DNA of 64,000 bases from Neocallimastix lanati (nom. inval.) (lineage: Eukaryota; Neocallimastigomycota; Neocallimastigomycetes; Neocallimastigales; Neocallimastigaceae): NCBI GenBank assembly GCA_016946835.1, contig JACVTC010000021.1, positions 1,457,501-1,521,500 on the forward strand, read 5' to 3'. This document shows, in pieces, positions 26,996 to 40,429 of the stretch (positions are counted from its first letter, which is position 1; every line of letters starts with the position of its first letter). Below the pieces are notes generated by a model. It saw nothing but the letters and a program-made list of their open reading frames with translations, did no database searches and had not been told where the DNA came from. The translations under genes were made by a program, and so were the position numbers.

Positions 26996-27004
26996 TTACA
27001 TAAC

Positions 27005-27244
27005 ATACATATTTAATTTATAATTAAATATAAATAAATATACTAATCTAAGTTAAACATACTAAATTATTATTCATTATTAATGATATTAAACTTTATT
27101 TCTAACACTATTTAATTAAAACTTTAATTAATTTATTATAAAACTTTTAATTTTTTTTTATAATTTAAAAAATAAAGTAAATGTCATATTTTATTATTAA
27201 TCGTATTAAATTATCATTATTGTGTTATTAAATTTATAGTTTTA
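27005..27244. other. AT-rich spacer
   Basis: Featureless A/T sequence between the MITE and the start of homology to the Gypsy relics. Confidence 0.4.
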
Positions 27245-30200
27245 TTTCTGTAACTCGTACCAAATTATTACATAAAGCTGTTAGTATAATCATGGTTCAA
27301 GGAAGTTATAGGTAAAAGACCAACAATATCCAATCCTAAATGAGTAAATTTAACTTCTACTTCAGTTGCATATTTGTCTGTAGGATTTGGAATTTCGTTT
27401 TTCTTACTTATTTAACTATTAGAATAATTTTTAATATATCTTCTAATATTAAAAGAATATGCTTTATTTATTAGCTGAAATTTATTTTATTTTTTCTTAA
27501 TAATTTTTTTAAAGTTATCTCTGTATTTAATATATACTTCTTCATTTAATTTTATAATGCTTTCCTCTAAAAATTATTTCATAAATTCTTGCTCTCTTTC
27601 CTTTGTACTTTCATTTTAGTTGATTCTTTATGATTTATAGTGTAAACTTGGTAATTTTGTTAATATATGGATCTATTTATTTTCTAATATTTTATCCATA
27701 TATAATAATATATTACTGAAAATTTGGTATAATTGATTTTTCCAAATTGACATAAATTATTAATATTATGTTCTTTCATCCATAAAAGCTTTATTATCAT
27801 TACAATGTAATATATAGGGATTTTATATTGTTCAATTTATTATTATTATATTCGGTGATATTGGATTTTAATTTGAATTTATTGATTTATAAAATTTTTT
27901 AAATTTATTTTGATTTTTTTTTGTATATGTCTATTAAAATTTATATTATTCTTTATATTATTATTACATACTTAATATATTATTATTTGAATTAATTAAT
28001 TTATTCTTATATATTTTAATTATACTAAATTTTTTATCTATGATGATTGAATTTTTTTGAGTTTTCTATGATTTTATAAGTATTCTATATATCCTCGTTT
28101 TTCCCTCAAATTTTTAAATTTGAAATTATTTTGCATTATTTTATATTTTTTAATTTTTTTTTATTTAAATTAATTTTTGAATTATTTGCATTATTAATAT
28201 TTAGTTTTTCTGATCTATCAAACTTAGTCTACCTTAATGATGCATGATTTTGATTCTTAACATACCAATAATAATACACCATCTAATATGCCTTATATTG
28301 TTTGGTTCTTTATTATAAAATAAATCAATTAAATGTTTACGGTCCATAAATAATAAAGTTTCAAATCTATTCCCAGAAATAAAAGATTTAAATTTTTTTT
28401 TGTTCCAAAGAAATATACCACAGTACCTTTTAAGTTTGTGATACTATAATTTCTCTTGGCTTTTTCTAAAGATCTACAAACAAAATGTACAAGATGTTCC
28501 AATCCATTTTCTTCATTGACTTACAATAATATTCCACCTAAACCATCTTTTGAGGCATTAATTCTAATTATAAATTGTTTACTGTAATCAGGAAAAGTTA
28601 AAATAAGAGCTTGAATAATAAATTTTTTAATTTACCAAAACTGGCTTGTTGTTCTTCAGTCCAAATAAAACATTTTTTTTTTAAAAGTTTATATAAAGGA
28701 GCAGTAATCATTGCGAAATTGCTTATAAATTTTCCGTAGTATACAACAGTACCAAGGAAAGATCTTTTTTTTTTTTGATTTAGAAAATATTAGAATATTG
28801 TCAATGAAAACAAAAACCACATTTACCCAATAATTTAGAAAGAACACAATTCATTTCTCTTTGAAAAGTAGCTGGGCATCAATAGGACAAAAGGGTATTA
28901 CTTTGTAAAATAAAATTATTAAATTTCGTTTTAAAACATGTTAAGTCAATACTACCTTCATCCATTCAAATCTGATAGTAACCTGAAAAGGGATCCAATG
29001 TAGAGAAAAAATTTTTTGCACCTCCTAAAATATCAAAGATTTCATCAATATTAGGAAAGGAATATGAATCTGCACTGTCATAGCATTTAACTTACAATAG
29101 TCAAAAGTACAATATCATTTTCCATTTTTCTTAATTACCAACACAACAGGAGAAAATCATGAGGATTTAGAATGTTCATTTAATCACTTCTACAGAAGCT
29201 TTATTTGTCATCACAACAAAATATTGTATTCCTGGAATTAATTTTTTTCACTTTCTTCTTCATTAATTATAAAATGTTCCATAACATCAAGAGAGGCTAA
29301 TAAATTTAATATTTTTTTCTAATTTTAAATATCTGGTTTAAGTCCGACTTTAGTTTAAGACATATATCAAGGATTTAACCAAAAATAATATTACATTTGG
29401 TATTGGTCAAATATTTAATAATTTCATAAGGTTTCATATTAGTTAATATTGCTATAATTGTATAGTTTTTTCTTTTTGTGCTACCTTCATAATCATTAAT
29501 TTTAATTTTTTTTTTTTTTTTTTTTTTTTTAAAGTCCACTTTCTTTTTAATTATTGTTCCTTGTGAATCATTAATAATTGAATCTTTGGAATTATCCCTG
29601 TTTTTGTTATTTAATTGATTTTCACTTTATAATTTGTTAGCATAATTATTATTTTCATTTTGAAATTCATATATACATCATGAAAATCCAGAAAATGATT
29701 AATAATTAGAATTCAAGCCACATATTAACAATATTGTAAAATCATTGGATTTAAATTTGGTTTATAACATTAATTTATGTTTTGAATAATAAAATATATT
29801 TTATATTAATTAAGGTTTGAATATTTCATTTTTTATTAAAGTGTAATATAATATATAATATATATAAAAAATATTTGGTAAATATTTAATATATTTTAAT
29901 GATAGTAATGCAACATTATTTGATATAATTTTTTCCATAAAATATCCATTAAAAATATTCATACATATCTTTACAACAATGCATAAAATTATTTAGTTTA
30001 AATGCTTACTTTTATACCTTTATTATAATAACGAATTTTCGGTATAATTTTTACACGTAATATCCACTAAAAATATTATTATATGCTTAGAATATATTAT
30101 TATAGGATTGAATAAAATTGTTTAATGCATATCATTTTTATTTTTAATAATTCATGTATGTATTTATTTATTTGTTTATTTATATAAATAATATGTACTA

Positions 30201-30562
30201 AAGTTTATAATTTTATCATGAGATTATTGTAATACTATAGTTTATTAGGAAAGTTGCATTTTTCTAAGTGGTGTATTTATAAATAAATGAATATAAAATA
30301 TTATGATAGATGAATAAAAAAAAAAAAAAATAAAAATATAAATATAAAAAAAAAAATTAAAAAATAAAAAAATAAAAAATAAACTATTAAATAAATCATT
30401 AATTTTAATATAGAACATTTTATTTAATAATTAGAATAATATTTATTTAAAAACCATTATTAGGACAATATTAAAATACATATGTTTCTAAAATGCAATG
30501 CACTAAATATTATTATATTGATTATTAAATATATATTTACTGTTTATAGTAAAATTAGGTGT
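27245..30562 (-). mobile_element. F1: Gypsy-family fossil
   Basis: Minus-strand remains of a Ty3/Gypsy pol region in the usual order from high to low coordinate: gag/protease side (about 29700-29350), reverse transcriptase (about 29300-28680), RNase H (about 28660-28250) and part of integrase (about 27420-27250). It is heavily broken, with well over ten interruptions. It is nearly the same as F2 (41100-43610), so the two are recent duplicates of an already dead element. The segment 29760-30562 is the former 5' flank or LTR side and is also shared with F2 and F3. The Copia element below is inserted at its right side. Confidence 0.85.
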
Positions 30563-30567
30563 GAAAC

Positions 30568-30743
30568 TGTCAATGAGTGAAGCTCATTTTAATTATTTTA
30601 TATTATATTTTTTATTTATTTAATAATATTTTATTTAATAAAGAAGAATCATTTTCTAAATAATAATTATTACATGTATTTTATATTAATTTTATTTTAT
30701 AATAAAGCATAATGTATATAATTTTATTTATTATATTTTAACA
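30568..30743 (-). repeat. 3' LTR of the Copia fossil
   Basis: On the plus strand it reads TGTCAATGAGTG to TTTTAACA, about 176 bp, with a purine tract adjacent on the element side. It matches the LTR at 35771-35953 apart from a few substitutions and a small length difference. Confidence 0.88.
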
Positions 30744-32704
30744 TTCCCTCTATATTATGTCCTTATTATTTCTATTTTATTTTAATATTTTAATTTTATT
30801 TTATTAATTTTTTTTTATTTTATTTTATTTTATTTTATTAATTTTTTTTTATTTTATTTTATTTTATTTTATTAATATTTTTTTATTTTATTTTATTTTA
30901 TTTTATTTTATTTTTTATTTTTATTTTTATTTTTTAATTTTTTAATTTTTTATTTTTTTTTATTTTATTTTATTTTATTTATTTTATATTATATTTTAAT
31001 TATCAAAAATTATATCATTAAATTTCTTAATGTTAATACCAGATACTGGTTTTGTTAAAGGATCAGCTAACATATCATTTGTGCTAATATATTCTAATTT
31101 TATATTCTTCTCTTTTATTTTTTCTTGAATAAATTTATAACTAGTATCAATATGTTTGCATCTATCTTTAGCATTTTCATCTTCAGCTATTGCTATACAA
31201 GCTTTATTATCTACTTTTATTTTCATTAAGACATTCTTATTAGTTATTTCTTCGAATAAATTTTTTAACCATATTCCATGTTTTGCGCATTCAGTAAGAC
31301 TAACAAATTCAGCTTCAGCTGTTGATAATGTAACATTTCTTTGAATTTGTGATTTCCAGGAAATTGGTCCATTTCCAAGTAAGAATATATATCCACTAAC
31401 AGATCTTCTAGTGGCTTCATCATTAGAGTAATCAGCATCTGAAAATCCAACTAATCTATTTTTCTATTATAGTATATTGATTTATTTATTGTAGATTTTA
31501 AATATTGTAATATCAGTAGTAATGCTTTATAGTCTATAGTTGTTGGTTGTTCACAATTTCTTGATGCTTGGTTAAATGCATATGCAATGTCTGGTCTAAA
31601 TTTTATTGCAATATAATAGTGAACCTAAAAGTGATTTGTATTTTCTAATATCTACAGGTTTTGCATTTTTTCTTTCTTTATTTGAAATTTTTCTACATGG
31701 ATATTTTATTATTTTAGTTTTATTCATATTATAATTATTTAATAATTTTATTTATATAATCTTCTTGATTTATTTTATAACCATCTTTAGTTTTATGAAT
31801 ATTTATTCCAATAATTTTTCTGGCATCAGATTCTTTTGAAATTGTATATTTACTTTTTAATTTCTTAATTATATTTTTGATTTCATAATCTTAATCAGTT
31901 ATTAAAATGTCATCAACATATAATGTTAATAATCTTATTAATTTTTTTTTATTATATTTTCCAAATAAGCATTTGTCTGATTTATATTGTTTAAAACCAA
32001 TTGACTTTAAATAATTAGTGATTTCTTCATTCCACATACGTCCAGCTTGTTTTAAACCATACCATATAGTGCTTTTTTCAATAACCATACTTTATTTTTA
32101 TTATAATTTATATCTCCTTTTGGAATTTTAACATAAATTGTTTCATTAAGGTCAGCATTTAAATATGCTTCTTTTATGTCTAATTGTTTTAAATTCCATT
32201 TATTTATTGAAGCTATTGCGATGGTAATTCTTAAACTATCAGATTGTGCTGTAGGTGAATATGTTGAAATAAAATCTTCACCTTCCTTTTGCTGACAACC
32301 TTTTGCTACTAATCTAACTTTTTTAGTATTATCATTTTTTATTACTAAAACCCATCTTGTATCAATAATATTTTCATTTTTTGGTATATCATCAATATTG
32401 ACTACCATCATTACATTTTTATCGTACATATTTTTAACTTCATTTTTTATAGCTATGTTTCATTCTTTTGAATATTTTGAAATCATAGCTTCTTCATATG
32501 TACTTGGACATTGTGTCATAATATTGAAAATTTTATGTTTTTTATTAATGTTTTTATTTTTAGATAATATTTCTTTTCTTATATTTAATGATTGGGTGTA
32601 TGATTCATCGCCTGAGTCTTCATCATCTTGAATTCTTCTTTTTCTATTAATATCACTATCTGAAAAATTGTTATTATTTTTTATATTGTTATTATTATCA
32701 TCAA

Positions 32705-33032
<328 letters not shown>

Positions 33033-35770
33033 ATTAGAATTTGTCGATTGTACATTGGCACTTTCACCCTCAATCGATAAATTTGAGTATGAGAATAACG
33101 AATTAATAGTTTTTGATGAGAAAAAGGAAGTGTCAATAGTACCAGGAATATCTTACATGAAATAAACATCTCTAGCAGTAATGATAGAGTTTGTAGAAAT
33201 ATCTAAAATTCGTTAACCAGAAGAATTTTCAGGATAACCAAGAAAGATACCTTGTTTCGAATTATTTTCAAATTTATTTGTTTTATGGTTATTAAAGAAA
33301 AATGCTTTACAACTGAATACATTAAAGTGAGAAATATCAACAGGTTTATTAAAGAATAATTCATCAGGAATTTTAAAAATTAATATTATTATGAGGATTT
33401 GAATTATATAAGAAGGCAGCACACTGAACGGCAGAATCCCAAAAAGAAAGAGGTAATTTGGCAAAATTTAAAAGTGTTATAGCATAATTATTTATTGTTT
33501 GATTTAACCGTTCAGTACGACCATTTTGTTGAGGATATCCAGGAATAGAGTGAATAAATTTAATTCCGTGATTATTTAAAAACGAAGTAACATTTTTATT
33601 TATGTATTCAGTTCTATTATCAGATTTAAAAGTTTTAATTGGAATATTATATAAGTTAGAAGTTAATTTATAAAATTCAACAAATTTATCATATACATCC
33701 AATTTATTTTTTAAAAGACAAATCCAACATTTGCCAGAAAAATCATCAAGAAAAGTTAGGTAGTAGTTATATCCTTGAAATGAAGTTTCTAGTTTACACA
33801 CAACATCAGTGTGAACCAGTTCTAAAGGTTCAGTTGTGAAAGAATCAGAAGCAGAAAAAAGTTTTCTCCTCAATTTACTGATTTTGCATTTAGGACATTC
33901 TTTTTTATTGTGAAAAGAAGTATGTTTAATAATAAATTCTTTAATATTGTTGTAATTATTGAAATGTCCTAACCTTGAATAATCTACATTGTGAATATTA
34001 AATTTTGAATAATTGTCATAATTATTATATTGAATATCAACATTAATATTATTGATATTTGAAATAGTATTAAATGTAAATAAATTTTCATCATTTGCAT
34101 AAATATTGGCGATAATATTATTATTTTTATTAATTATTTGTAATCTATCTTTTTTATTGATATTTTCCATAATTATTTTATTGCCAAGACTTAAGATATG
34201 ATGTGTTGAGATTAGATTGTTTTTAATGTTTGGTGCAAAATGAACATTTGATAATTTGAATTTATTATTTTAAAACTTCCATAATATGTAGCAGAACAAT
34301 TTATTTTATCAATGGTACCATTTGGATAAAATATTGTTTTATCATTAGAATTTTGAATATTATTTAGTTGGTTTATGTTGTTTGTTAAATTTAATCCTGT
34401 ACCACTATCTATAATCCATGTTGTATATTTATTATTTGTTTTTAAATTATTACATTTAATATTGTTTTGTAATAAAGATATATTTCCGGTAAAATTAATG
34501 TAATCATCATTTGTGTCTGATGAATATTCTAAATTATTTTCATTTATCTTACAAGAGTAAAATTTATTTTTGTTGTTAATATTATTTTTATTATTATTAT
34601 ATTTATTTGTTGTATTTTTATTTTTATTATTTTCATTTTATGGATTATAATAACATTATAATAACATTCTTCTATAATATGACCATTCTTTTTTATATAG
34701 GAGACAGTGTTCGATTTTTATATTCTTATTATTTCTTTTTCTTGAATTATTAGGCGTATTTTGATTATTATTATTTTTGTATATAGTTTGCTTGCTACTA
34801 TTTGAAATATAATTAATTTTATTATTTTCATTATTATTTTCATTATTATTATTAATTTGAGTGTTTAGATAATTGTTGATTCTTTCTTCATGATTTCTCA
34901 TTTTTTGCAAATCATCATGAAGTTTATTGAATTTTTTATATTTGTAAGTTAATGTAAAATTAAATCCAATGTTTTTTAATTTAGCGCAGGCGTAAATAAT
35001 TTTACTTTCTTTAGTTAGTTTGTTTTTATTTAATTTGACACATTCTATATCATATTGTTCAAATAGATTTTTGAGTTCATTGAGATATAGAATATAATTG
35101 TTATTATTAATTTCTAAAATTTTGATTTTTTTGCATTAATAAATTTAATAAGGATTCTCCTAATTTGTAGAATTATTTTTTAAGTCTATCAATCATTTGA
35201 TATGCAGTACTACAACCTTTTAGATAAGCCTTTATTTCTAAGTCTAAGCTACCAGATATTATTGATTGAACTGCGTTATCATATTTTATTTGCTTTCTAG
35301 TCATGTCATCATACACAAATTCTTTTTCAATATATTCGTCATAATCTTGTGCAATTAGATGACGTTTTAATTCAATAAACCAATCTTCAAAATTTGAGGT
35401 ATTTAATTTAAAGTCTTTGTAATTAAATACGGATTTAATTAATAAATCTTTATAGACATAATTTTGAAATAAAATTTTATTTTGAGGAACATTATCCTCA
35501 TCCTTATTAATGTCTTCATTTTTATTCATAGTAGAGGTTGATGAAAAAGAAGTGGAAGTAACTTCAGAGATTTCTGTTTCTTGAATTCTTTCTCTTCCCA
35601 TGATTTTAAACATCAAATTTTTAATAAAATTTACTTTTATATTTAATTATTTAATAAATTAATTATATATTCATTTATTTTATAAAATAAATTTAAATTT
35701 GAATATAGTAATTTATAATTATATAATATTATTTAAATGTATTTATGGTCTCTTTCACGAACTCTTAATC

Positions 35771-35953
35771 TGTCAATGAGTGAAGCTCAGATTAATTATT
35801 TTATATTATATATTTTATTTATTTAATAATATTTTATTTAATAAAGAAGAATCATTTTCTAAATAATATTTATTAATTATTACATGTATTTTATATTAAT
35901 TTTATTTTATAATAAAGCATAATTTATATAACTTTATTTACTATATTTTAACG
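35771..35953 (-). repeat. 5' LTR of the Copia fossil
   Basis: Partner of the LTR at 30568-30743, about 183 bp, followed by the target duplication gaaac. No clear tRNA-complementary primer site was recognised next to it. Confidence 0.88.
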
Positions 35954-35958
35954 GAAAC

Positions 35959-36609
35959 AATTAATAATGTCAATTTTTTGAAATTTTTAGAATATTATAA
36001 AAATTGGAATTATTATAACAATAATATAAAACATATAACAAATAATGCATCAGAATTTTTCAATAATTATTTAAATAATCTATTTTTTAAAAAAAATCCT
36101 TCTTTTATTAAATTAATATATGCATTAAAATAAGATGAATCCTTATCTTGCTATAATTATAAAAGGAAAAATACGGAAATTTGAAAAAAAAAATTAGGAA
36201 AAACTGATGAAATCAATATTTCAATTGAAAAATTTAAAACAATTGAATTCAAATTAATTGGATAATGGAAAACCTAGAAATGATATTATTATAATTATTG
36301 TTTTTTAAATGTTTAATTAATTTAAATAATATAATAAAAGTACCCAATTGTTCTGCATTATGGTTATGTGCAGAATAATAAACTTTTAATGCTAATAATC
36401 CTAATAAAATAAAACCTATTAATATAATTGTTATAACAAATTTATAAAATATAAAATATAAATACTAATTCTTAATAAATGACAGAGTAATAATCGAAGG
36501 AAAAAGATTATCTGAATTCTGTCACAATTATTAATAATTAAAATTATTCCTAATTAAAAATACACAATGGTTTAAAATATTAGTATTTTTTTAAAAATTT
36601 TAATTTTTA

Positions 36610-36665
<56 letters not shown>

Positions 36666-37469
36666 TACCTCTATCATTAAAATATTTATAAATAATTATT
36701 TTATTATTATTATTTTTATATTTTTATTAATAACTTTTATATCTATTTCATTAATTTTATGAAAATTATAAAAAATATTTTATATTAAATATTTTTATTT
36801 TTATATTTTTATTAACAACTTTCATACTACAAAAAAAATTTTTCTATTAAAATGTATAATAAAAATAAAGAAAAAATAAATTATTAAATATTTTTATTGA
36901 TATCTTTTATATATCTTTAATTTTGTAAATACTTTAAAATTAATAAACATGAAGGTTAATAAAAGAAAAAAAATTTTTCTCTAAAACTTTTATTTAAATA
37001 TTTATTTTTTAAGAATATAATATTTTTAAAAAAAATATATTTTGTTTATATATATTTAAAGATTTTATAAAACATTTAATATTTAATTTTTATATTAATA
37101 AAAACTCATTATATTTTTTATGATTTGTATTTATATAATCTATTATACGAGTCAACAGTTTTAGTAAATTCATAGGAATCACATACAGATTTATAGCTCA
37201 ATTTGTTTGTACTTTTATACGTTTTATTTTTTTGAAAACAATATATTTTGGGGACATTCTAAATATCATTCAATAGACCAGGAAATCACATATATATATA
37301 TTTTAAAGATAATTTACATTTGATTAAAAAACTTTAAAAAATAATATATGAATTTTTATTTAATTTATTTTGTATTTTTATATATCTTTTTTTAAAAATA
37401 TTTTTATTTCTATTATAATAATTACATTAAAGACTGATAAATAAATTAATAAAATTATTCTTTTTTCAG

Positions 37470-37519
<50 letters not shown>

Positions 37520-37689
37520 TGGAGTTTTATTAATTGTTGGAAATCATCTCTTTCTTATAAAGAAGAGATTTATAATTGAATGATTTAATTAATAAACAAT
37601 TATTAATTTATATATAATAATAAATACTTTTAAGAAATTTAAATTTATTACACAAATATTTTTTAATTTAAACTTTCAAAATTTATTAT
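35959..37689. other. Continuation of the F1 flank after the Copia insertion
   Basis: Matches 52022-53100 in F3, confirming that the Copia element split a continuous sequence. It holds coding-like fragments on the plus strand with many breaks, an (AT)n tract (36618-36659), a 45-bp poly-A (37470-37514) and a short extra segment at about 36340-36465 that is absent from F3. A more complex patch at 37140-37290 is unexplained. This whole stretch is missing between F2 and G3. Confidence 0.6.
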
Positions 37690-38308
37690 AAAAAAAATAT
37701 AAATTAAAAATATTAAAAATACAATAGAGATAAATAAGTTTAATATTAAAAATTATTTTATTTTATAATAATAATTATTAGAATTAAACTATATATAATA
37801 ATCTTTCAAAACTTTAATACGATCACTAAATTTTAATAAGAATAGCAATATCTTATTTTAACCATTACCAAGTTAAAAAAAAAATATCTGAAATATGAAT
37901 ATAAAATAAAGATTAAATAAAATATAATAAAATAAAATAGTAAAAATATCTTTAAGTATAATTCAAATTTAATATAATATAATAAAATAAAATAAATGGA
38001 AAATTAATAATAATTTTTGATAATATATTTCAATATTTTCAACGTTATTTAAGGAATCTGGTAAAACTTAATATATTAGTAATTAATATTTATCTATCTA
38101 TATCTATCTATCTATATCCCTATATAAATTTACGTTTTTTATTTTATTTTTTTTTTATATTATATATATAAATAAATAATTAAAAATTCTTATATTACTT
38201 TTTTATTATTTATTTGCTTTATATAATTTTTTTTAATTAATCTAATTATTTTATCATAAAGTATTTCCTCTTTCACCCTTTGTAATGGATGTGATTATTA
38301 TAAGTCAT

Positions 38309-39244
38309 TTAAATACCAAAAACTTTCTTGAAAGTTGGACCCATCTTTTCTTCAACTTGCCAATTAGCGTAGGCATCTTGATCTTCTTGAGTAGTTTTAG
38401 TACAGTCACCACCAGAAGGAGTACAGGTGGTTTTCTTTGCACAAATACTGGTAACACTTTTTGCTCTTGAAGCTGACATGTATGATTTAATATATGGGAA
38501 GTAGACACAACCACCATTACTCCAGGAACCTGGGTTAAACCAGTATTTTCCAATGTAAGCATATTTAGATGTCATCGCAGCTAAATTGGAATACTTATTG
38601 ACTGTTTTTGCGAATCCTTTAATGCCTTCAGCTAAAGATGAGTATTTATAACAAGCTGAAACACCACCACCATTAACACAACCAATACCCCAATAGTTGT
38701 TTCTGGAAGCACCTGGAGAATTACCTTCAATAATAGCTCTAACAACAACTAATAAGGCATTGACATCATTATTCTTAGCTGTATCATAAACTAATCCTGG
38801 ATTATTACACATAGCTGTAGCAAGACTTTTGGAATAACTTTTACAATAACTTTTAACTTTGGTAACAAATTGACTTCTACTTAATTTAGTACCATTAAAT
38901 TTAGTAGACATGCTTCCATAAGAACTCATTAAAGATGTAGAGTCATCAATACAGCATATAAAATCTTTACCACCTGGACATAAATTAGAATAACTACTAC
39001 CCTTACATTGGGATTTGAATGTACATTGTCCAGATTTACCATTGTAACTACATTTTTTATTACAACATTTAATGTTAGAAGGATCATTTGGGCATTTACC
39101 ACTAACATAAGTACCACCACTTTTTGAACAAGAGGTAGTAGAAACACAGACACCATTACCAGAAGAGCATTTTCCATTAACAGCAGCCAAAGCTGAAGGA
39201 ATTGCAATTAAAAGTGAAATAATTCGGCCAGAATTTAAACGCAT
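38309..39244 (-). CDS. G2: secreted Cys-rich GH73/lysozyme-like protein
   Basis: 311 residues, intronless. Residues 1-20 are a signal peptide (cleavage near SALA/AV). Two tandem six-Cys modules follow, each ending in CC: Cys 26, 33, 39, 51, 60, 61 and Cys 65, 74, 80, 89, 97, 98. After a Ser-rich linker (100-118), residues about 120-270 form a glucosaminidase-like (GH73, lysozyme-superfamily) domain. Its signature is RAIIEGNSPG followed by NNYWGIGC; Glu173 is the likely catalytic acid. A hydrophobic FNPGSWSNGGCVYFP segment follows. Such proteins cut the glycan strands of bacterial peptidoglycan, so a role against, or feeding on, rumen bacteria is inferred, as is a bacterial origin of the domain. 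A TATA box lies 114 bp upstream. The exact family is not certain from motifs alone. Confidence 0.9.
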   Translation of the reverse strand: MRLNSGRIISLLIAIPSALAAVNGKCSSGNGVCVSTTSCSKSGGTYVSGKCPNDPSNIKCCNKKCSYNGKSGQCTFKSQCKGSSYSNLCPGGKDFICCIDDSTSLMSSYGSMSTKFNGTKLSRSQFVTKVKSYCKSYSKSLATAMCNNPGLVYDTAKNNDVNALLVVVRAIIEGNSPGASRNNYWGIGCVNGGGVSACYKYSSLAEGIKGFAKTVNKYSNLAAMTSKYAYIGKYWFNPGSWSNGGCVYFPYIKSYMSASRAKSVTSICAKKTTCTPSGGDCTKTTQEDQDAYANWQVEEKMGPTFKKVFGI

Positions 39245-39356
39245 TCTTTTTTTTTAATTTCTTTTAAATAATAATAATTTTTTAATAATTTAAACTAATC
39301 TATTATTTTTTTTTATTTTATTGTCGTTATTTTATTTTTATTATGGAACTTTTTTG

Positions 39357-39367
39357 CCTTTTATATA
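39357..39367 (-). promoter_or_regulatory. TATA box of G2
   Basis: TATATAAAAGG on the minus strand, 114 bp before the G2 start codon, identical in G1 and G3. The flanking tgtcgttattttat and cttaattacgcc stretches are conserved too and may hold further promoter elements. Confidence 0.65.
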
Positions 39368-40420
39368 AGTTTCTTTTCTTTAATTACGCCATCTTTAGAA
39401 AATATATTAAAAAATAAGTGAATAACAAATAAAAATTTTTATTAATTATACATTTATAAAATTTGATTTATAAATATACAAAAATATATGGATATTATTA
39501 TTGATAATTAATTATTTTTTAAATTAATTTTAAAAAATAATTAAAATTTTTAATTTATACTATAAAGTAATATAGAATGAATCTATAATCAATAAATTAA
39601 AATGATATATATTAATGTCTTTATTATATCATAAAATTTATTATTATCGAATTCTTTTAATCTTTTTTTTTTTTTTTAGAAATATTTCTATGTTCTAAAA
39701 AAATTCCAATCAATTATATTATTAATACAATGTCTATTTTTATTTTTATAATATTTATATAATTAATTCTTAAATAAACAATCCAATAAATAGTATAACA
39801 ATTATTATATTGAAACTTTAATTTAACAAAAATTATAATATATTAATAAATGATTGATTTATTATATAATATTCAAAATAATTTAAAATTTATATTGGCA
39901 ATTTAAAAGTTAACTTTCATCGTTAAAAATTTCCTTTTATATTTATAAAAAAATTATAATTTTACAAATTGTATTATCAGTAGTTCTGAATTTAATTGAA
40001 AAATTACTTCAACAAATATAACTCTTTAAACTATTATTATATTATAATGAATTAAATATCATTTATATATATATTACTATTATACTTTATTTAAATTTAG
40101 AATTTAAATATTAAAATTTGAGATATAAAATTTAAAAAAAAAAAAAAAAAAAAGGCTTGATAAATGTTGTAATTTGAAAAAGTATCAATTGTTATAGTTT
40201 ATTTTCTTTAAAAAAAGGATATCAGGATATATATAAATATATATATATATAAACATTATAGAATAAAACATTATAATATAAAAAAAATAAAATAAAATAA
40301 ATATTATATTATAAAAAAAATATATATATAAAATAATATAATAATAATTTTAAAGTCGTTATATAGTATAGTTCAATAAGTTTATATTTTATGTTTTAGT
40401 TACTTTAATTAGTTTTAGTA
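39368..40420. other. 5' flank of G2
   Basis: Non-coding, A/T-rich and shared with G1 and G3. No frame or RNA is supported. Small poly-A/T indels distinguish the copies. Confidence 0.5.
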
Positions 40421-40429
40421 TCCCGTACC

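Larger units (their letters stand above)
37690..40420. repeat. Duplicated segment carrying G2
   Basis: Nearly identical to 45003-47715 at a constant offset of 7314 bp across the gene. It covers the 3' flank, gene and 5' flank. Small differences are confined mostly to non-coding A/T runs and tct/atc repeats near 38090-38115, pointing to a recent duplication. Confidence 0.9.

Noticed and set aside
38285-38562. Small frames on both strands within G2 (and the same in G3)
   Set aside because: Shadows of the 311-residue gene in other frames.
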